DNA of 64,000 nt, taken from positions 5,260,234 to 5,324,233 of the forward strand of contig JAGGNK010010892.1 of NCBI GenBank assembly GCA_017590115.1, read 5' to 3'. The first letter of the stretch is position 1, and every line of letters starts with the position of its first letter. Position numbers and translations under genes: made by a program. The notes under the pieces are model-generated. The model was not told the origin of the DNA, did not search any database, and saw only the letters and a program-made list of their open reading frames with translations. Shown one piece after another: positions 1 through 12,600 of this stretch. This stretch comes from Montifringilla adamsi (taxonomy: Eukaryota; Chordata; Aves; Passeriformes; Passeridae).

Positions 1-547
1 CCACAGGGTGCAGAGAGGAGCCATCAGCAGTGCTGGACAAGGAACCAGCTCCAGGATCCATCCAGGATGCCCCAGAGCTGGTAAAATAGTGGTGAGACAT
101 CATGGTCAAATTTCCATCACTAGGGATCTGCAGATCCCCTGTGTTCCATTTGTCCATCCCATGGGAACACACAGCTGCTGGGACAGGACAGCCCAGGGCT
201 CCCCATCTCCAGCTGGGGGACCAGGGATGAGGCTGGCTACATCCCAGATCCCAGGCAGACTCTGCAAGAATAGCCAGGACTGGAGTTTGGGGGGGGTTGG
301 TAATGTCTTGGGGAGGAAAGGAAGAAGAGAGATGGGTTTGTCCACAGAAAAATTTGTTTTAAAATAAAACGAGCACAACAGGGAAAGAAGTGCAAAAAAC
401 AAAGTCCTGACAATGGCACTGCAGGAGGAACCCAGCGACACACAGTGAGGAAAGAATGGAGGCACAATAACAAGGATTTAAATGTTGTTTAGGGTGAAAT
501 TCAAAGCTTGGGCATGACCTTGAGGAGCACAATCCTTGCTTTGGCTC

Positions 548-1092
548 TGAGTGTCCTGGGGTGCATCAGGCTGGCCGGGGGAGGTGACTGTCCCACCCTG
601 CTCTGCGCTGGGGTGGCCCCACTTGGAGTCCTGGGGCAGTTTTGGGCACCACAATATAAACAAGATCTAAAGCTGTTAGAAGGTCGAAAGGAAGGACAAG
701 AGGAGGATGAAGGGCCTTGAGAGGAAGCCCATGAGCAGCAGCTGAGGGCACTTGGTCTGTTCAGCTGTGGAGCCTGAGGTCAGATCCCACCGGGGCTGCA
801 GCTCCTCCCGAGGGCAGCTCGGATCTCTGCTCTGGGACAGGGAACGGCTGGAGCTGTGCCAGGCAGGGTCAGGCTGGAGATCAGGGAAAGGTTCTTCCCC
901 AGAGGTGCTGGCACTGCCCAGGCTCCCCAGGGAATGGGCACGGCCCCGAGGCTGCCAGAGCTCCAGGAGCGCTGGGACAGCGCTGCCAGGGGTGCCCAGG
1001 GTGGGGTTGTTGGGGGGTCTGGGCAGGGCTGGGGCTGGGCTGGTGATCCTGGGGGTCCCTCCCAGCCCAGGACATTCTGTGATTCCATGATT
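548..1092 (+). mobile_element. CR1 LINE, 3' part
   Basis: Recognisable CR1 3'-region sequence: a degenerate stretch up to about 850, then a clean GC-rich segment starting at the gtgccaggcagggtcagg block, and the typical CR1 tail attctgtgattccatgat. The copy is 5'-truncated with an eroded ORF2 end. The segment 853-1017 is almost identical to the matching part of the CR1 at 28987-29151. Confidence 0.9.
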
Positions 1093-1153
1093 CTTAGTGC
1101 TCTGCTTAGCTCATGTTCAGCACTCTTTAACATTCAAAGCTAAAATTTACGTT

Positions 1154-1181
1154 CTTTTTTTTTTTCTTTTTTTTTTTTTTT
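1154..1181. repeat. Poly-T tract
   Basis: Two runs of T separated by one C, about 28 bases. It could be the poly-A tail of a minus-strand insertion, but no element body was recognised beside it. Confidence 0.8.
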
Positions 1182-2665
1182 AACTGCCTGTAATTTCTGA
1201 GTGAGGGGCTGGGGATGGTACCAGAATAACCCCCAGCTCCTCCAGTCACAGCCTTCCTAGCACAGTTCTTAATCCTGAGCTCCCCATCATTCACAACAAA
1301 GACTGGAACAACTCTACTTCTTGCTGTTGACATCCATGGAAGAAATTGTTTGTTTTGAGACAAAATTAGTTCCTTGCAAATGTGCAAATTATCTGGGAAT
1401 ATGCATTGCATTAACTGTCATTGTGCATCGACCATAGCAAACGAGTTACACGGATAAAGGGAAATCCACAGTGCCCTTTACAAACCTGGAGGAAGTAGTG
1501 ATGAAGAGAAAAAAGGTTGGTAACTGCATCCTTAAGCTAATTCTTCTTTTTCTGTATGTCAGTTAATAAAGCCAGCTCTTTCCACTGATCCTAGAAAACC
1601 TCCCAAGATGACATTTAACAATCCCATTTCCACAAGCCACGTCCATGGTGTGCTTCCCCTATTGTTGTTGTGTTTAAGCTGTATTGTGTTTCCCACCACT
1701 GCTGGAATCATAAAAAATAGAGAAAATAGAGATTCTTTTGTAAAATAGTCTGAATTAGCAGATTGAATGAGCTGGTTAATGAAAAAAACTTGTAGATGAC
1801 ATTTATATGTGGCCTATGCTCAAAAGGTGAATTATCTTTTAAAACATAATTAGCCTATAATTGCTCTGACATTATTTACCTGTATCACTCCCCTTAGATT
1901 GTACCTGTTCAGCATCAGGTAAATTAGAATTTGCAATGTGTTCCCTGAGATAAGGTGGGGCAGAAGGGACTAGAAATTTCCAGGGTGCCTGAAATCACAC
2001 AACCTCAGCCAGGAAAAAAATTCCTGCTATGCCAAAGAAATCACATTAATATTTAACATTTTAATCAAGAGCTGTGTGATGGAAGGTAAAGAGGAGAAAA
2101 CTGAGCACATCCATTTGCTGGGAGCTTTTTCATCCATCAGTGAGAAATATTTGCTGAAGGGTTGGTTTTCTTCTTGCTTGAAATTGAGATAGTATATTGT
2201 AAATGGACAGAAAGAGCCTGAAACCATAACATTTCTCTTTGTTCAAGCATTAGGCCAAGCTCTAAGTGGCACCAGCTGGGCACAGTCTGGGTGTGCAGGG
2301 GTGACAAATGGCTGGGAAATGGCAAAGCCACTCTGGCATGAGCTGGGGGGGGAGAGCTGCAGGAATTGGTGACCCCCAGCTCCAGGCTTCCCTTGGCAAT
2401 TTGGAAAAATCAACATATACTGTTGTATACTTAGTGAGAGTGGAGTTTTTCCAGTATTGCAACATATACGGATAATCCATTCCATTCATTTCACGTTGAT
2501 GCCTTAGGATTTTAGCTTGCTTATTTTCCATATATTTGTAACCCTGCAGTTCTTTAGTGTACAACTCTAAAACTCCATTCACAGTGTGAGCTGCTGCTTT
2601 CCCAGTTTGGGCAGACACAACAATTCCTCTCCAGGCTGGCAATTAAGGACACCTCACTGCCTCAG
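1182..2665. other. Non-coding, nothing recognised
   Basis: Unique, moderately AT-rich sequence. The short ORFs here, such as 2262-2642 on the minus strand, have no family signature. Confidence 0.6.
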
Positions 2666-2667
2666 GG

Positions 2668-2790
2668 CCCAGAGATGGAAACAAAAGGGAGTTGGGGGGG
2701 AGCAAACTTGGGGTAAATGACTTCATTACCTGGAGCTGTAATTGGAAGATTAACCCCCAATATGCAAATGGACCAAACCTATTTGTCATA
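2668..2790 (+). mobile_element. LTR-like fragment
   Basis: The piece from ggagctgtaattgg to atatgcaaatggacc is clearly similar to 55940-55990 inside the LTR at 55726-56152: same order of blocks, a few substitutions. The upstream purine-rich part is less certain. The TATA/poly-A half is missing or unrecognisable, so this is an old fragment. Limits are approximate. Confidence 0.45.
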
Positions 2791-3558
2791 AAATTGGGCA
2801 CTAATGCAAACCATCAGTCCATACTCAATGTGTCAAAGCAAACATGAAACACAAAAAGCACCTTTCTAAATCTCTAATAAAAACAATGTGTTTCCAGGTT
2901 TTGCTTCAGATTTCTTTTCCCCCTTTGTTTTCTCACTTATAATTAATTTAGAATGTGGCAAAACATGAGATAATACAGCTCAGTTTTAGAAGTGACTGTA
3001 TTTTAGCAGTTGAACTTCCTTCAAATTCCCTGCTAATGAAAGCTGTGTTTTTCCTGATAATTGCAGGAATGATGTTCTGTGCATTTGTGAAGTTCTTCAG
3101 AAATTCCTCTTAGGAATGGCTTGGTGACTTTGCTTGCTTGGAGTATTGCAGGTGTCTACAGGAAGATAAAATCATCCCCATAATCACAGGTGATTTTAAT
3201 ACTTGGGAGAAAATCCACTGAGTGAATTTTATGGGTGTTTCTCTGTAACTGCCAAAAATATCTGTTGCCAAATCTGACGATGTGAATGGAATAAAATCTT
3301 TATTTTTTATTTTAATAGAAGCTGGGCCTCCACTGGTGGTTTAAAGGAACTGTTCTGTTCTGTGAGTGACACGTGCAGTTTTGACCAGCCATCCTGCAAT
3401 CAGTCAGTGACTGCTACTAAATAAACCTCTGTGATGCTGTTTGGGTTTTGCCTTCAGTTGTTTGATATGTTCTCTGTATTCTTCACACATGTATTTGTAG
3501 CTCTGTCACCTATTGTATTAGTGACTAGCTTTTCCCAGAACTTTTCCAAGGCCTTTCC
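2791..3558. other. Non-coding, nothing recognised
   Basis: AT-rich unique sequence with no long ORF, no CR1 or LTR signature and no RNA gene seen. Confidence 0.6.
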
Positions 3559-3563
3559 CTAAG

Positions 3564-3952
3564 CAGAAAACCAAAACAAATTCCAGAGCTCCAAGCCCTG
3601 GGGGCTACAAGACCCCAGTTCTGTCTTGGTTCTTTCTGGGAACCAAGGCTGAGAACAACTCCTGGAGATGCATTTCATGGACAGAGAACAGCCATTGCCA
3701 AGGGGGGACTCCAGAGAAGGGGCTTGACCTGGGGGGGAATTGCCTCACCACTTGTGCTCCTAATTGGTGCTTTTTGTCAATTATGCTAATTTCCTAAAAC
3801 CTATAAAAATGTACTCACCCCTGTGAGGGTGGGCTTTTGTGGACATCTTTCCATAACTGCCCCTGAAATCCTTCAAATAAAAATTCACTTTTATATTGTC
3901 TCCTTACTAAAATGATCTTGAGTTTCATTACCAGGTTGGGCAAAAGGCAACA
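3564..3952 (+). mobile_element. Solo LTR (endogenous retrovirus remnant)
   Basis: A 389-bp block with the internal layout of an LTR. It has a TATA box (ctataaaaa at 3801-3809), a canonical AATAAA at 3876-3881 about 75 bases downstream, and an end in ...gcaaca. The same five bases, ctaag, flank it at 3559-3563 and 3953-3957, consistent with a 5-bp target-site duplication. The 5' end reads CA instead of the expected TG, so either the edge has mutated or the duplication is a coincidence. No internal retroviral genes are present. Confidence 0.6.
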
Positions 3953-3957
3953 CTAAG

Positions 3958-5394
3958 TTAATTAATTATGTTTTTCCCATGGTATTTCTGACTGCTGGCC
4001 TTGGAGGCACTGGAGAGATCAGAGGGAGGCATTGGCATTCACTGCATTTCTCTGTATTTCTTCATGCCCAAGGGAAAGAGAGAAAGAAATTAGACAATTT
4101 TTCCCAATTAAAAAAAAAACAAACCCAAAACCACAAAAAAAACCCAACATAAACCAAACCAAAACAAGGAGGGAAAAAAATTTCAAGTGGTTGAAATAAG
4201 AACAAATATCTAAAATTATAGCAATGTTTCACATTTCCATCCATATTTCAGATGATTTCTTTGATCCTGCTTGCTCTCAGCCAGACCCCAGCAATTGGTG
4301 CATACCCTGCTCCCTCTGGATTCTGAGTGTTGGAGCTGAAGGTCCCCCAGGAACAGAATTCGCTCAGTTTTGAAGAATTCACTCAGCTTTGTACCTGCAT
4401 GGAGGAGACTGTGCCATACAGAGACTTTATTTCTTTGAATTCTAAATTGGCCAGCAGAAAGGGCTGCTCAGCAGCACACTGTAGCCCCTCTGTGGATCCA
4501 TTGATGGATTTTTATTCCTGTGTTCAGACTGTGGCATTGTTACTCTGTCATCCTGCACAGCAACCAGGCCACTTGAAAACAAAAACTCCTAATCCCACTG
4601 GATCCCAAGATTAAATGAGTAAGAATTAATTGTTTTCTGTCGTCGTCCTCAGCCCTTTCTATCAGATGGAACCAGATTGAAGCCAGCCCTTCCATCAAAG
4701 CGCTCAAGAGCAGACTGAATTAACCAACTTTAAACATTCAAACTGCTTTGTTTTCTAGAGGAAAACCAGAACATAGAGGCAACTCTGAGTTTCATAATAA
4801 TTAGTTACATTTGTTTTCACTGAGTTCCTGTTCATGGGACTCAGAATTCCAACCTGTAACTGGGAAGTGGCTGGGAATCATCAGATCCTGCCTGTTGCCA
4901 CCACTGCATTTCCACATAAAGGTCACGCCACTCCCTGTTTGTGGTGAAGCTGATTCCTCTGTGTAAAGCCTTTGGCAATCTAAGGGCAAGAGATGAAATA
5001 TGTGCAGATTATTCTTTAACATTAGTGCCAACTGTCACACATTCAGAGGGGGATGCAGTGGGGTGCAAAACAGGGATTGAGAAACTGCAACCATACAAAC
5101 CAACAGTGGCACACTAAATAGCTTTAAAATGAGCAGTTATTAAATTAGAATCAAGCACAGCTGGAAATGGAGAATGTAAGTCCGGCTATATTTTTAAGTA
5201 TGTAAACTGGGAAAGTATAAATGGGGATGGAGGGAGAAGGACAGAGGAGAAATAATTGGTGCAAGACAAGATGGAGCTGAGAAAGATCCATCCAAGGTGG
5301 TTTTAGAGAGCTGAGCACAAATCACCAGCGTGATCAGCAGGTCCTGTCTGTGCAGGGCACGGAAGAGCCTCTCAGAAAACCTCAGCACTTGCCA
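3958..5394. other. Non-coding, with an A/C-rich tract
   Basis: Unique sequence. A low-complexity A/C-rich stretch lies at about 4110-4185. The ORFs here (4327-4614 +, 4801-5031 -) show no known domain. Confidence 0.6.
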
Positions 5395-5515
5395 GGCATG
5401 AAGATGTGGCACTGAGGGACATGGCTCGGGGGTGGCCTTGGCAGTGTTAAATTTATGGTTGGACTCAATCTTAAAGGTCTTTTCCAACCTCAGGAGTTCC
5501 ATGATTTTAAACCGA
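5395..5515 (+). mobile_element. CR1 LINE, short 3' end
   Basis: It carries the characteristic CR1 3' terminus: ggttggactcaatcttaaag, then tcttttccaacctcaggagt and a degenerate ATTCTATGA-type tail. It is a strongly 5'-truncated, old copy. Confidence 0.85.
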
Positions 5516-7598
5516 ATAAAAATAACATGGGAAAATTACAGAAATTAAACACAACACAGAAATAGGCAGAAGAACACACAGGGCCCTCCTGAGAGCTTGG
5601 GGACAGATTGAAGCACTTAGCAGAGCTTGTAAAAAAGTTTTAACAGAAATAAGGGCAATTTTTATAAGGGGCCTGCAGATTTAATTACAATTGTTTCCAG
5701 GAAACAAGCAATAACAAAACTGCCTTGGACCTAAGAAATGAAGCATTCAGATGCACAACAGTCAGAGACAGGACTCTGACAAAAGCCTGCCCAGGGATGA
5801 TAATTTATCACCCTGGGCTTTGCTGGAACAGAGCAAGAGCAGCTGATGGAGCACAGATAGGAGCTGCAACAGCCGTGGATTGGATTGCTTCTGCACAGAG
5901 GTAAGGAGGGATCCTAGAAAAAAGATATTGTCCCTAAAAGCCTCTTTATGAAGGCTGAAGGAAAAAAAAAAACCAAAAGCACCACCACCAAACAACCAGT
6001 CAAGCATTTCAGATCACTATTCTAAAAAAAGCACAAAGCCAAAAGCCAAGGCAAGAAGGCATCAGAAAGAGCAGGCAAGAGTTCATCAAAACCTGGAAGG
6101 GCTTTGGAGAAAGTTCTTTGAAATTCATATATTTCTGTAAAACTTTTTGATTTTATGAAGAAGCATTTTCTGATTTATGCTTAATTGACACAATATTTCC
6201 TTGCCCTCATGTTCAGTGCATTCAAAAAGTCAAGTTCTTGAAACCTCTCTGCTTCAAAGTTCTTCATTACAGAAAGCATAAAGTAAATATCTTTAAGTGA
6301 TTACTGCTTGATTCAATAATTCCACCCATGCTGATTTTAAAACAGAACTTAGAAAAGAATAGCAGAGCATAAAGTTACATCAGAAGACAAAGAGACGGGG
6401 TAGCAAACATGCAAAGGAAAATGTCTTAAGATTGGGAGTAACAATCTTAAGATTGTTAACAATCTTAAGCAGCAGTTACATATTTTTGCAAGTCCAGAGA
6501 GTCATAAACACCAGAACTGGTGGCAGAAGAAGTAGCAGAAGATTTATGAGAAACCAAATACATTTTAATTTGGGGGACTTGGAAATAATGGTCCTCAAGT
6601 AGTGTCATCATATTGGTAAGGGAGTAGCCAAAAAGTGCTTTTGAAGTGCCTGCAATAATGTGTAAAAGTGATTTTTTTGGCAAGGTAACAACAAGCACAG
6701 GAACAGCCTCAGTGTTGGCTTTGTTACAGGTTCTCTTTTCAGACGAGACTCCAAATCCTCGTATGAAATGTGCCTTAAACAAAATACCTATTTCTCTTTA
6801 AATCTGGCTAACAAGTGCTTCTGAGGTTACCTGACCTGGACAGCACTTTTTAAAAAATTTGCCTTACAGTGACAAAATTCCATGCAGGCTGCCTGTTTGG
6901 ATGAGGGTGAGTGCAATCACATCCCTCCCTTCTTCTATTCCTGCCTCAGGAAGACAAAGAAGCCCTTCCTTTGCTTTTCCCACAGGGCCTGAATAAAACA
7001 CCATTAACATGAATTCAATGATACCTATTCCAAGTTTTCTATATTCACAAGGAAGAGCTAAACTTAGTGTATGTCTTCTCCCAAGACCCATTTTTTCAGT
7101 AAATAAATAAAAATAATGTAAACTAATGAAAAAAATTTAAAATAATCTACCTTCCGAGCCAGGAGAGAAGTAAAAGAAAAATAAGAGCTACGTCATAGTC
7201 ACAGACTTTAATTTCCCAAATCCAATTAATCTCACCATATGAACTAATTTACATCAATGCAGATCTACTGGAGAAAATCTGACACGTCTCCAAACAGAAT
7301 ATTTCACTCAGAGACTTTACATCCCCAAACCTGCTCGCTGTGAGCATCACAAGCTTGGGGGGTGAGGGGTGGGATCTGGGATTTGCACAGCAGTGTCACT
7401 CTGCCTCTGTGGCATTTAAAAGAGTCATTAACACCATTAAAGAAGACCGCTTTAAAAACCAGCGTCTTCCAGCATCACATCCCACAGTTACACCCCACAG
7501 GGCTCCAGATCCCATCTGTCCCTGTCACAAGATCCCTTGCAGAGCCCAAAGCTTCACCCCTGCCCTGCCCCTTCTGCCCTTACACTCCTGTTAATCAG
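5516..7598. other. Non-coding, includes an 18-bp palindrome
   Basis: Unique sequence. At about 6440-6457 there is a perfect palindrome, aacaatcttaagattgtt, with further copies of the cttaagattg/caatcttaag core on both sides (6425-6470). No gene recognised. Confidence 0.6.
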
Positions 7599-7736
7599 GA
7601 CAGAGGTTTTACATACAGGACAAGAAGTTTTACCTCAAGACAGAGGTTTTACATAAATGACAAGAAGTTTTACCTCAATACAAAGGTTCTACATAAAGGA
7701 CAAGAGGTTTTACCTCAAGACAGAGGTTTTATCTCC
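7599..7736. repeat. Tandem repeat, 40-bp unit, about 3.5 copies
   Basis: Units start at 7599, 7639, 7679 and 7719, exactly 40 bases apart. Each begins with gacagaggttttacat or a close variant and continues with acaagaagttttacctcaa. Two to five differences per unit suggest an old minisatellite. An open frame runs through it (7362-7754), but the period of 40 is not a multiple of three, so a coding repeat is unlikely. Confidence 0.95.
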
Positions 7737-9130
7737 GTTACTGATTGTTGTTAAGATGCTCCTTTGCTTTCCCATTGTGACAGCAATGGCAGAGCCTTCA
7801 GGAGGCTGTTTCAAAGGAATCTCCTTGCTGCTGAAATGCTGTTCAGAAAGCCTATGGTTTCACAGTGAGTTTTGAGCTCTTTTTCCCTTGAAGCATCAGC
7901 CATTGCAGATGGATAATTGTAGTAAGAGTAGCACTGCAGATGTCTGGTTTTATTCCCATTACCCTGTCTCTCCATAGCAGTAACTGCAGCTTTTACCTCT
8001 CCCTCATCCCGAGTTGTCTGACTTTGATCTTGAAACTGAAGTTGTTTCAATGCCCACAGTCAGGTATGTGAAAAGATTTTCTTGTCTCTTTGTATTAACC
8101 CAGCTAAGACAGAGAGGAGACAGAAGAGAAATGATCAGGTCAGAAATACAGCTGAAACACAGCAGTCAGGGACTGATTTCTGTACAGCTGGATGCCATCT
8201 CTGCTCCTGCCAGAACCCCTCCTGAATGATGAAGACAATATCCAGCTCCCTCCTCCCTGCACCCATGAGATTGGTGTTTTTGGAAAAGGGTTCACTGGGA
8301 GGTAAACCACATCCACAGCTCCCATCTCTCTTTACAGTGAGAAGCACACAAAATAATTCCAACCTGTTCTGTTTTTAGACCTGAAGTTTTCTCTGTAATT
8401 TTTAACTGGCTGATTTGATTCTCACCACGGACTTTCTTTTCCCCTAATTATGTGTTCAAACAATGTAAAAAGATGTTTCTGTGAGGTTATTTAAGATAAG
8501 TGACAGATGCCATGGACCCAGCATTCCTAACTCCATCCCCCACAGATGCAGAGGAGCCTCACCCTGCCAACCCTCAGTAACATCCCTCCAGTCACAAACT
8601 GGGCTGAAGAAACCAAGACACAACTTTCCCAGTATCAACTAGAACAACTTAAGGAACACATCTTTGCAGTAAACAGCGTTTTTAGTTTCACAGAAGGAGG
8701 ATGGTATTTGATTACAAGCTGAAGTTGGACTACCAAGAGGAAAAAGAAAATTTAAAAAAATTTTAAAACCACATAAAAAAGCATCTGTCTTTGGAAAGGA
8801 GCCACCAGAGCCACTTTTAGGCATGCAAAAGGCATGCACCTTTTAACATGTATAGGCACTCAAATGACTGAGGGGAAAACTGCTTTTTTTTTATTTTTGG
8901 CAATACAATGACAACCAACAGAAAGACCTGTGGATGGCAATGAACAGCTGGTTTTGTAGACAGGTCTGCAAGAGCAAGGTGTATTCTTTAAATTGTTTGA
9001 TTTACAAGAAGAAGTGGGATTCAGGTAATACAGACACTGTTCTCTTTCTCTTAAAAAAAACCCAACAAGCCAACACAAACCCCAAACCAAAAAACCAACC
9101 AAAACTTCTCCACCAGCAGTGGGGCAGAAA
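7737..9130. other. Non-coding, ends in an A/C-rich tract
   Basis: No gene recognised. A low-complexity aaacc/caaac stretch occupies 9050-9110. Confidence 0.6.
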
Positions 9131-9500
9131 AGCCTGAAACCAAAATATAAGTTACAGATAAGTAACTTAAGACTTCAGTTTATTAGTTATTAAGTTAAAA
9201 ATAAAAATAATTTAAGTATTATTTCTTAATTAGATAGTTTAACTTTAAAAAACTTTATAACAAAAAATAGTTAACTATTTTATACTTTATTAATAAAATA
9301 TTACAAAACTCACTACTTATAAAACTATAACATAAATTAAAAAATAAACATTTAAATCTAAACACAAACTATTATTTCAAATACTTTACTGTTATTTCAA
9401 TCTTAACTGCAATTAAAAAAACCCCTAAAAACCAACACTTAATAATACACTAATAGTACATTAAAGCCTCAAAATATAGAAGAAAATAATCCAGTATTTT
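9131..9500. repeat. Very AT-rich low-complexity block
   Basis: About 370 bases made almost entirely of A and T, with recurring ttaagt, aataaa and ttatta words. No ORF and no repeat family recognised. Confidence 0.8.
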
Positions 9501-10727
9501 TCAAGTTCCCAAATTTCTGCACAAAAGCACCACTTCAGAGTCAACTAATATTATTTTCCCTGGGTTTCTTGTCAAATATTTCCTTAGGTAGGAGTAACCA
9601 GGGTTCCAACAGTGGAACAAAGCAGTGTTATTTCAATCACCTGATGAGGCCAAGAGTTGGTGCCACACACATGGAGCCAGCCCTGTTCTGCTCCTGCCAG
9701 GCTCACCCCGCTGCCAGCTCCAAATGCCAAATTTCCTATCCCCATAGGGCGCTGTGGCCCTTGGAGAAGGCACAAAAGCCATGGTGTTCCCAAATACCTT
9801 TTCTTTTCCTGTAAGGATGTCTCAAAATGAGTCCAGCTTTGTTTGCTGGCCGTACCCAGTAGCTTCTCTCAGCACCAATTAACTTTGTCTGCACTTTGTG
9901 ACAGACACTCCCCCCTGCCTCAAAGCTCTTTTCATTTAGCATTACAGCTCTGCCTACATGTGACCAAGACTCATTTTTTGCTTTGGAGATCAGGCTGTTT
10001 CTGAAGGCAGAGGGTGCCAGAAATGCCAGTCCCAGCCCATGAAAAGCATTCCTGCCAAGCAGCCATTTCTTGGAAAGGAAGTTTTCTTCATGGAAAGGAA
10101 GTTTTCTTTCTTTTCTTTCTTATTTTCTTCTCTTGTTCTCTTTGTACTGAGGGAGGTACCATCAGTTTGGCTACTTGGAAGCACAGTCTGCAGGCTGTGT
10201 TATAACCTTCATTCTGAATTCCACTTTCTGCACAGCTACTGCCACAAAAACCTTCAGGTCACCCTTAAACCACTCAGGGCTCTGAAGTTCCAGGAACCCA
10301 GATAAAGCTCAGCTCAGGCAGCTGGAATATAATCACTGGTGTGTGTCTAATTCAGGATATTGAACTGTGGGCTCGTATGGATGAGAGAGAGATGAACTGG
10401 CTGTATCAGCCAGTTGGGGTTTCTGAGATGTACTCTATTATTACCTGAAAATCAGCCAAATTGGTGAAAGGGGCTCCCCTGGGACACTCATGACTTTATT
10501 CCCAGTTCTCCTGATTGTGAGCATTTCAGCACATGCTGGTCAGCACCAGAAGGGTGTCTGTGGAGCAGAGAGCTATTTCCTCCTGACAGGCATATTTTTG
10601 TAAATGACTGTTCTTCATTCTAGCAAAATTTACACCATAGTTCAATTTAAGATGGAGGGGGGAACCAAAAAACCAAGCAAACCAAAAATTCCCATGACAC
10701 TGTAGTTTCAGAAGACAACCACAAGAT
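9501..10727. other. Non-coding, nothing recognised
   Basis: Unique sequence. The overlapping ORFs at 9569-10305 show no family signature. A short gaaggaagttttctt duplication lies near 10075-10110. Confidence 0.6.
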
Positions 10728-10838
10728 CTCCTGGCAGCCTCGGGGCCGTGCCCATTCCCTGGGCAGTGCCAGCATCTCTGGGGAAGAACCTTTCCCTGAT
10801 CTCCAGCCTGACCCTCCCCTGGCACAACTCCAATTGTT
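10728..10838 (-). mobile_element. CR1 LINE internal fragment, lacking its 3' end
   Basis: The reverse complement matches the CR1 segment at about 855-955 in this window (caggctccccagggaatggg, cggccccgaggctgccag). The fragment stops before the usual CR1 3' terminus, which is unusual because CR1 copies normally keep their 3' end. Confidence 0.85.
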
Positions 10839-12230
10839 TCCTTGGTAGCTCAAAGTACTTTGTCCTGACAAACAAAAACTGAGCTGGTGGCAGCAGGGTG
10901 ACTATGAGGCTGGGATTCAGGAGCAATCAGCAAATGCTGGTGGCTAAATGCTCTTTTTGGATCAAAGTTTGAATTTTATGAGAGTTTTGACCATGCGCTG
11001 GGGTGAGAAGGCCAGGCAGGGCATCTCTTCTCCCACACCTCTCACTGCACTAGGGGATGAAATATCAATTTATTTATATATTTATAGACATTTGGTCAAG
11101 CCTCTTTCCTTCTGCATTGCTGGAGTCAAAGGAAAAAGAAAATTCAGACTAAGAACTTGTCCCATGAGCGATGCTGAGAGGCCCTAAGCTTTCAAGAGGA
11201 TGGAAACACAAAGTTAGGCAGAAGTAAAGTAGGCACTTTGTGCCTGCACAACCTGATTTTAGGAAGGGGAACATGCCCCCAGCAGCAGGTTTGCAGCAGT
11301 TATTTGTCAGGCTTGGGCAGAGGGTTCCTTTGCTGCAGCACAGCTCTGGTTGCTGTGCAAGTCCCACACATTTCAGCTCCCACTAATTCATTTCAACCCT
11401 TCTGCCCAGCCTCACTCAAGGGCATTTCTCAAACACACCAGAAGGCCTTTCAGTTGTGTTTTGAAGACAGAAGGCTGCATAAATTATATGAACTTCACTC
11501 ATCCTCAGCAGTTGAAAAGCTGCTGGAAAACTCCAAAAGGTTTTGGGGTTTGCTCATTCACACACAAGTGGGCCAATGGAAAAAGGGCAACAAAACCAGT
11601 CACAGCACTGAGCAGTTTCCCAGTGATACATTCCTTGCACAGATAGCATAAAATCTCATTTCTCACAGGGAGACTCGGCACTGTGTCACTTCCAGATGTT
11701 GTCCTACTGTGGTCCATGTTCAGTTCTCAGCTGCCATCCACCAGCAGATGTTTCTCTTCATGCTACAGTCTGTAAACATTTTGCCTTCAGCAGAAATCTA
11801 TTTAAGCAGTATTTTTGAAGTTCAAAGAGCTGCCTGATTTCTGTTTCAGTCCTCTGTGTGTTTCTATCTGCAAGGAAAAGCAAAGAACTGCAATTTCTTT
11901 CTCTTTTAGTTCATGCATCATCATCAAGCCTCTGTTTATCTCTCAGCTCAGCCTGGGGTTTACTACAAAACTGACTTTTGAGAGGTTACATTTTCTGAAA
12001 TTGCGATCAATGATCAATTTTCAAAATGTGTATTTAAAACCCCTTGAACTTCTCTCTCATTGAGGGAGCACACAAAACAGCAGAAAGCTCTTACTTGCAC
12101 ACAAGCTCAGAGAAATAATACAGGGGTATTCTTTGATGCTACTATCTGCATTTGACAACTCCTTTAGGAGGTTTTCCCATCTCCATGAGAAAGAATTTCT
12201 TTTACCATTTGATTAAAAACAGGTGTTTAA
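10839..12230. other. Non-coding, nothing recognised
   Basis: Unique sequence. The 137-codon frame at 11238-11651 has no recognisable domain and overlaps other chance frames. Confidence 0.6.
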
Positions 12231-12600
12231 TAAAGATATTAGAAAACAGATGTTATTAAACTAATTAGAATTTTATTTACACCACTATCCATTTTTTTCC
12301 TGAAGTTCATTAAACTTGCTTCAGAAGTTTTAAAATTTCTTTTCTATTTAAAAACCCTTCTAATAAACTATTAGAAGCTTAATAACCTATTAAATTTCCA
12401 ATAAGTCATTAAACTTCTCATAAGTTATTAGAATGATGAGCTCTTATTAAAAAGGATATAGGAATAGGAATAACAGGAGGTAAACAAATAAACCAAATAA
12501 AAAAATTGACTAAATATACTTCCAGTGAGTTTGACTTATTAGAATTTTATTTATTTTCCCCCTGCCATTCTTATTATTTCTGGGGTTCAGTTTCTTTAAT
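12231..12600. repeat. AT-rich block with ttattagaa-type repeats
   Basis: AT-rich sequence in which ctaataaactattagaag, aataacctattaaa and taagttattagaa recur, forming imperfect inverted and direct repeats. It abruptly borders the GC-rich block that follows. Confidence 0.7.

Noticed and set aside
7362..7754. 130-codon frame with internal protein repeats
   Set aside because: The repeats come from the 40-bp tandem repeat. Because 40 is not divisible by three, each unit is read in a different frame, which is not expected of a real repeat protein.
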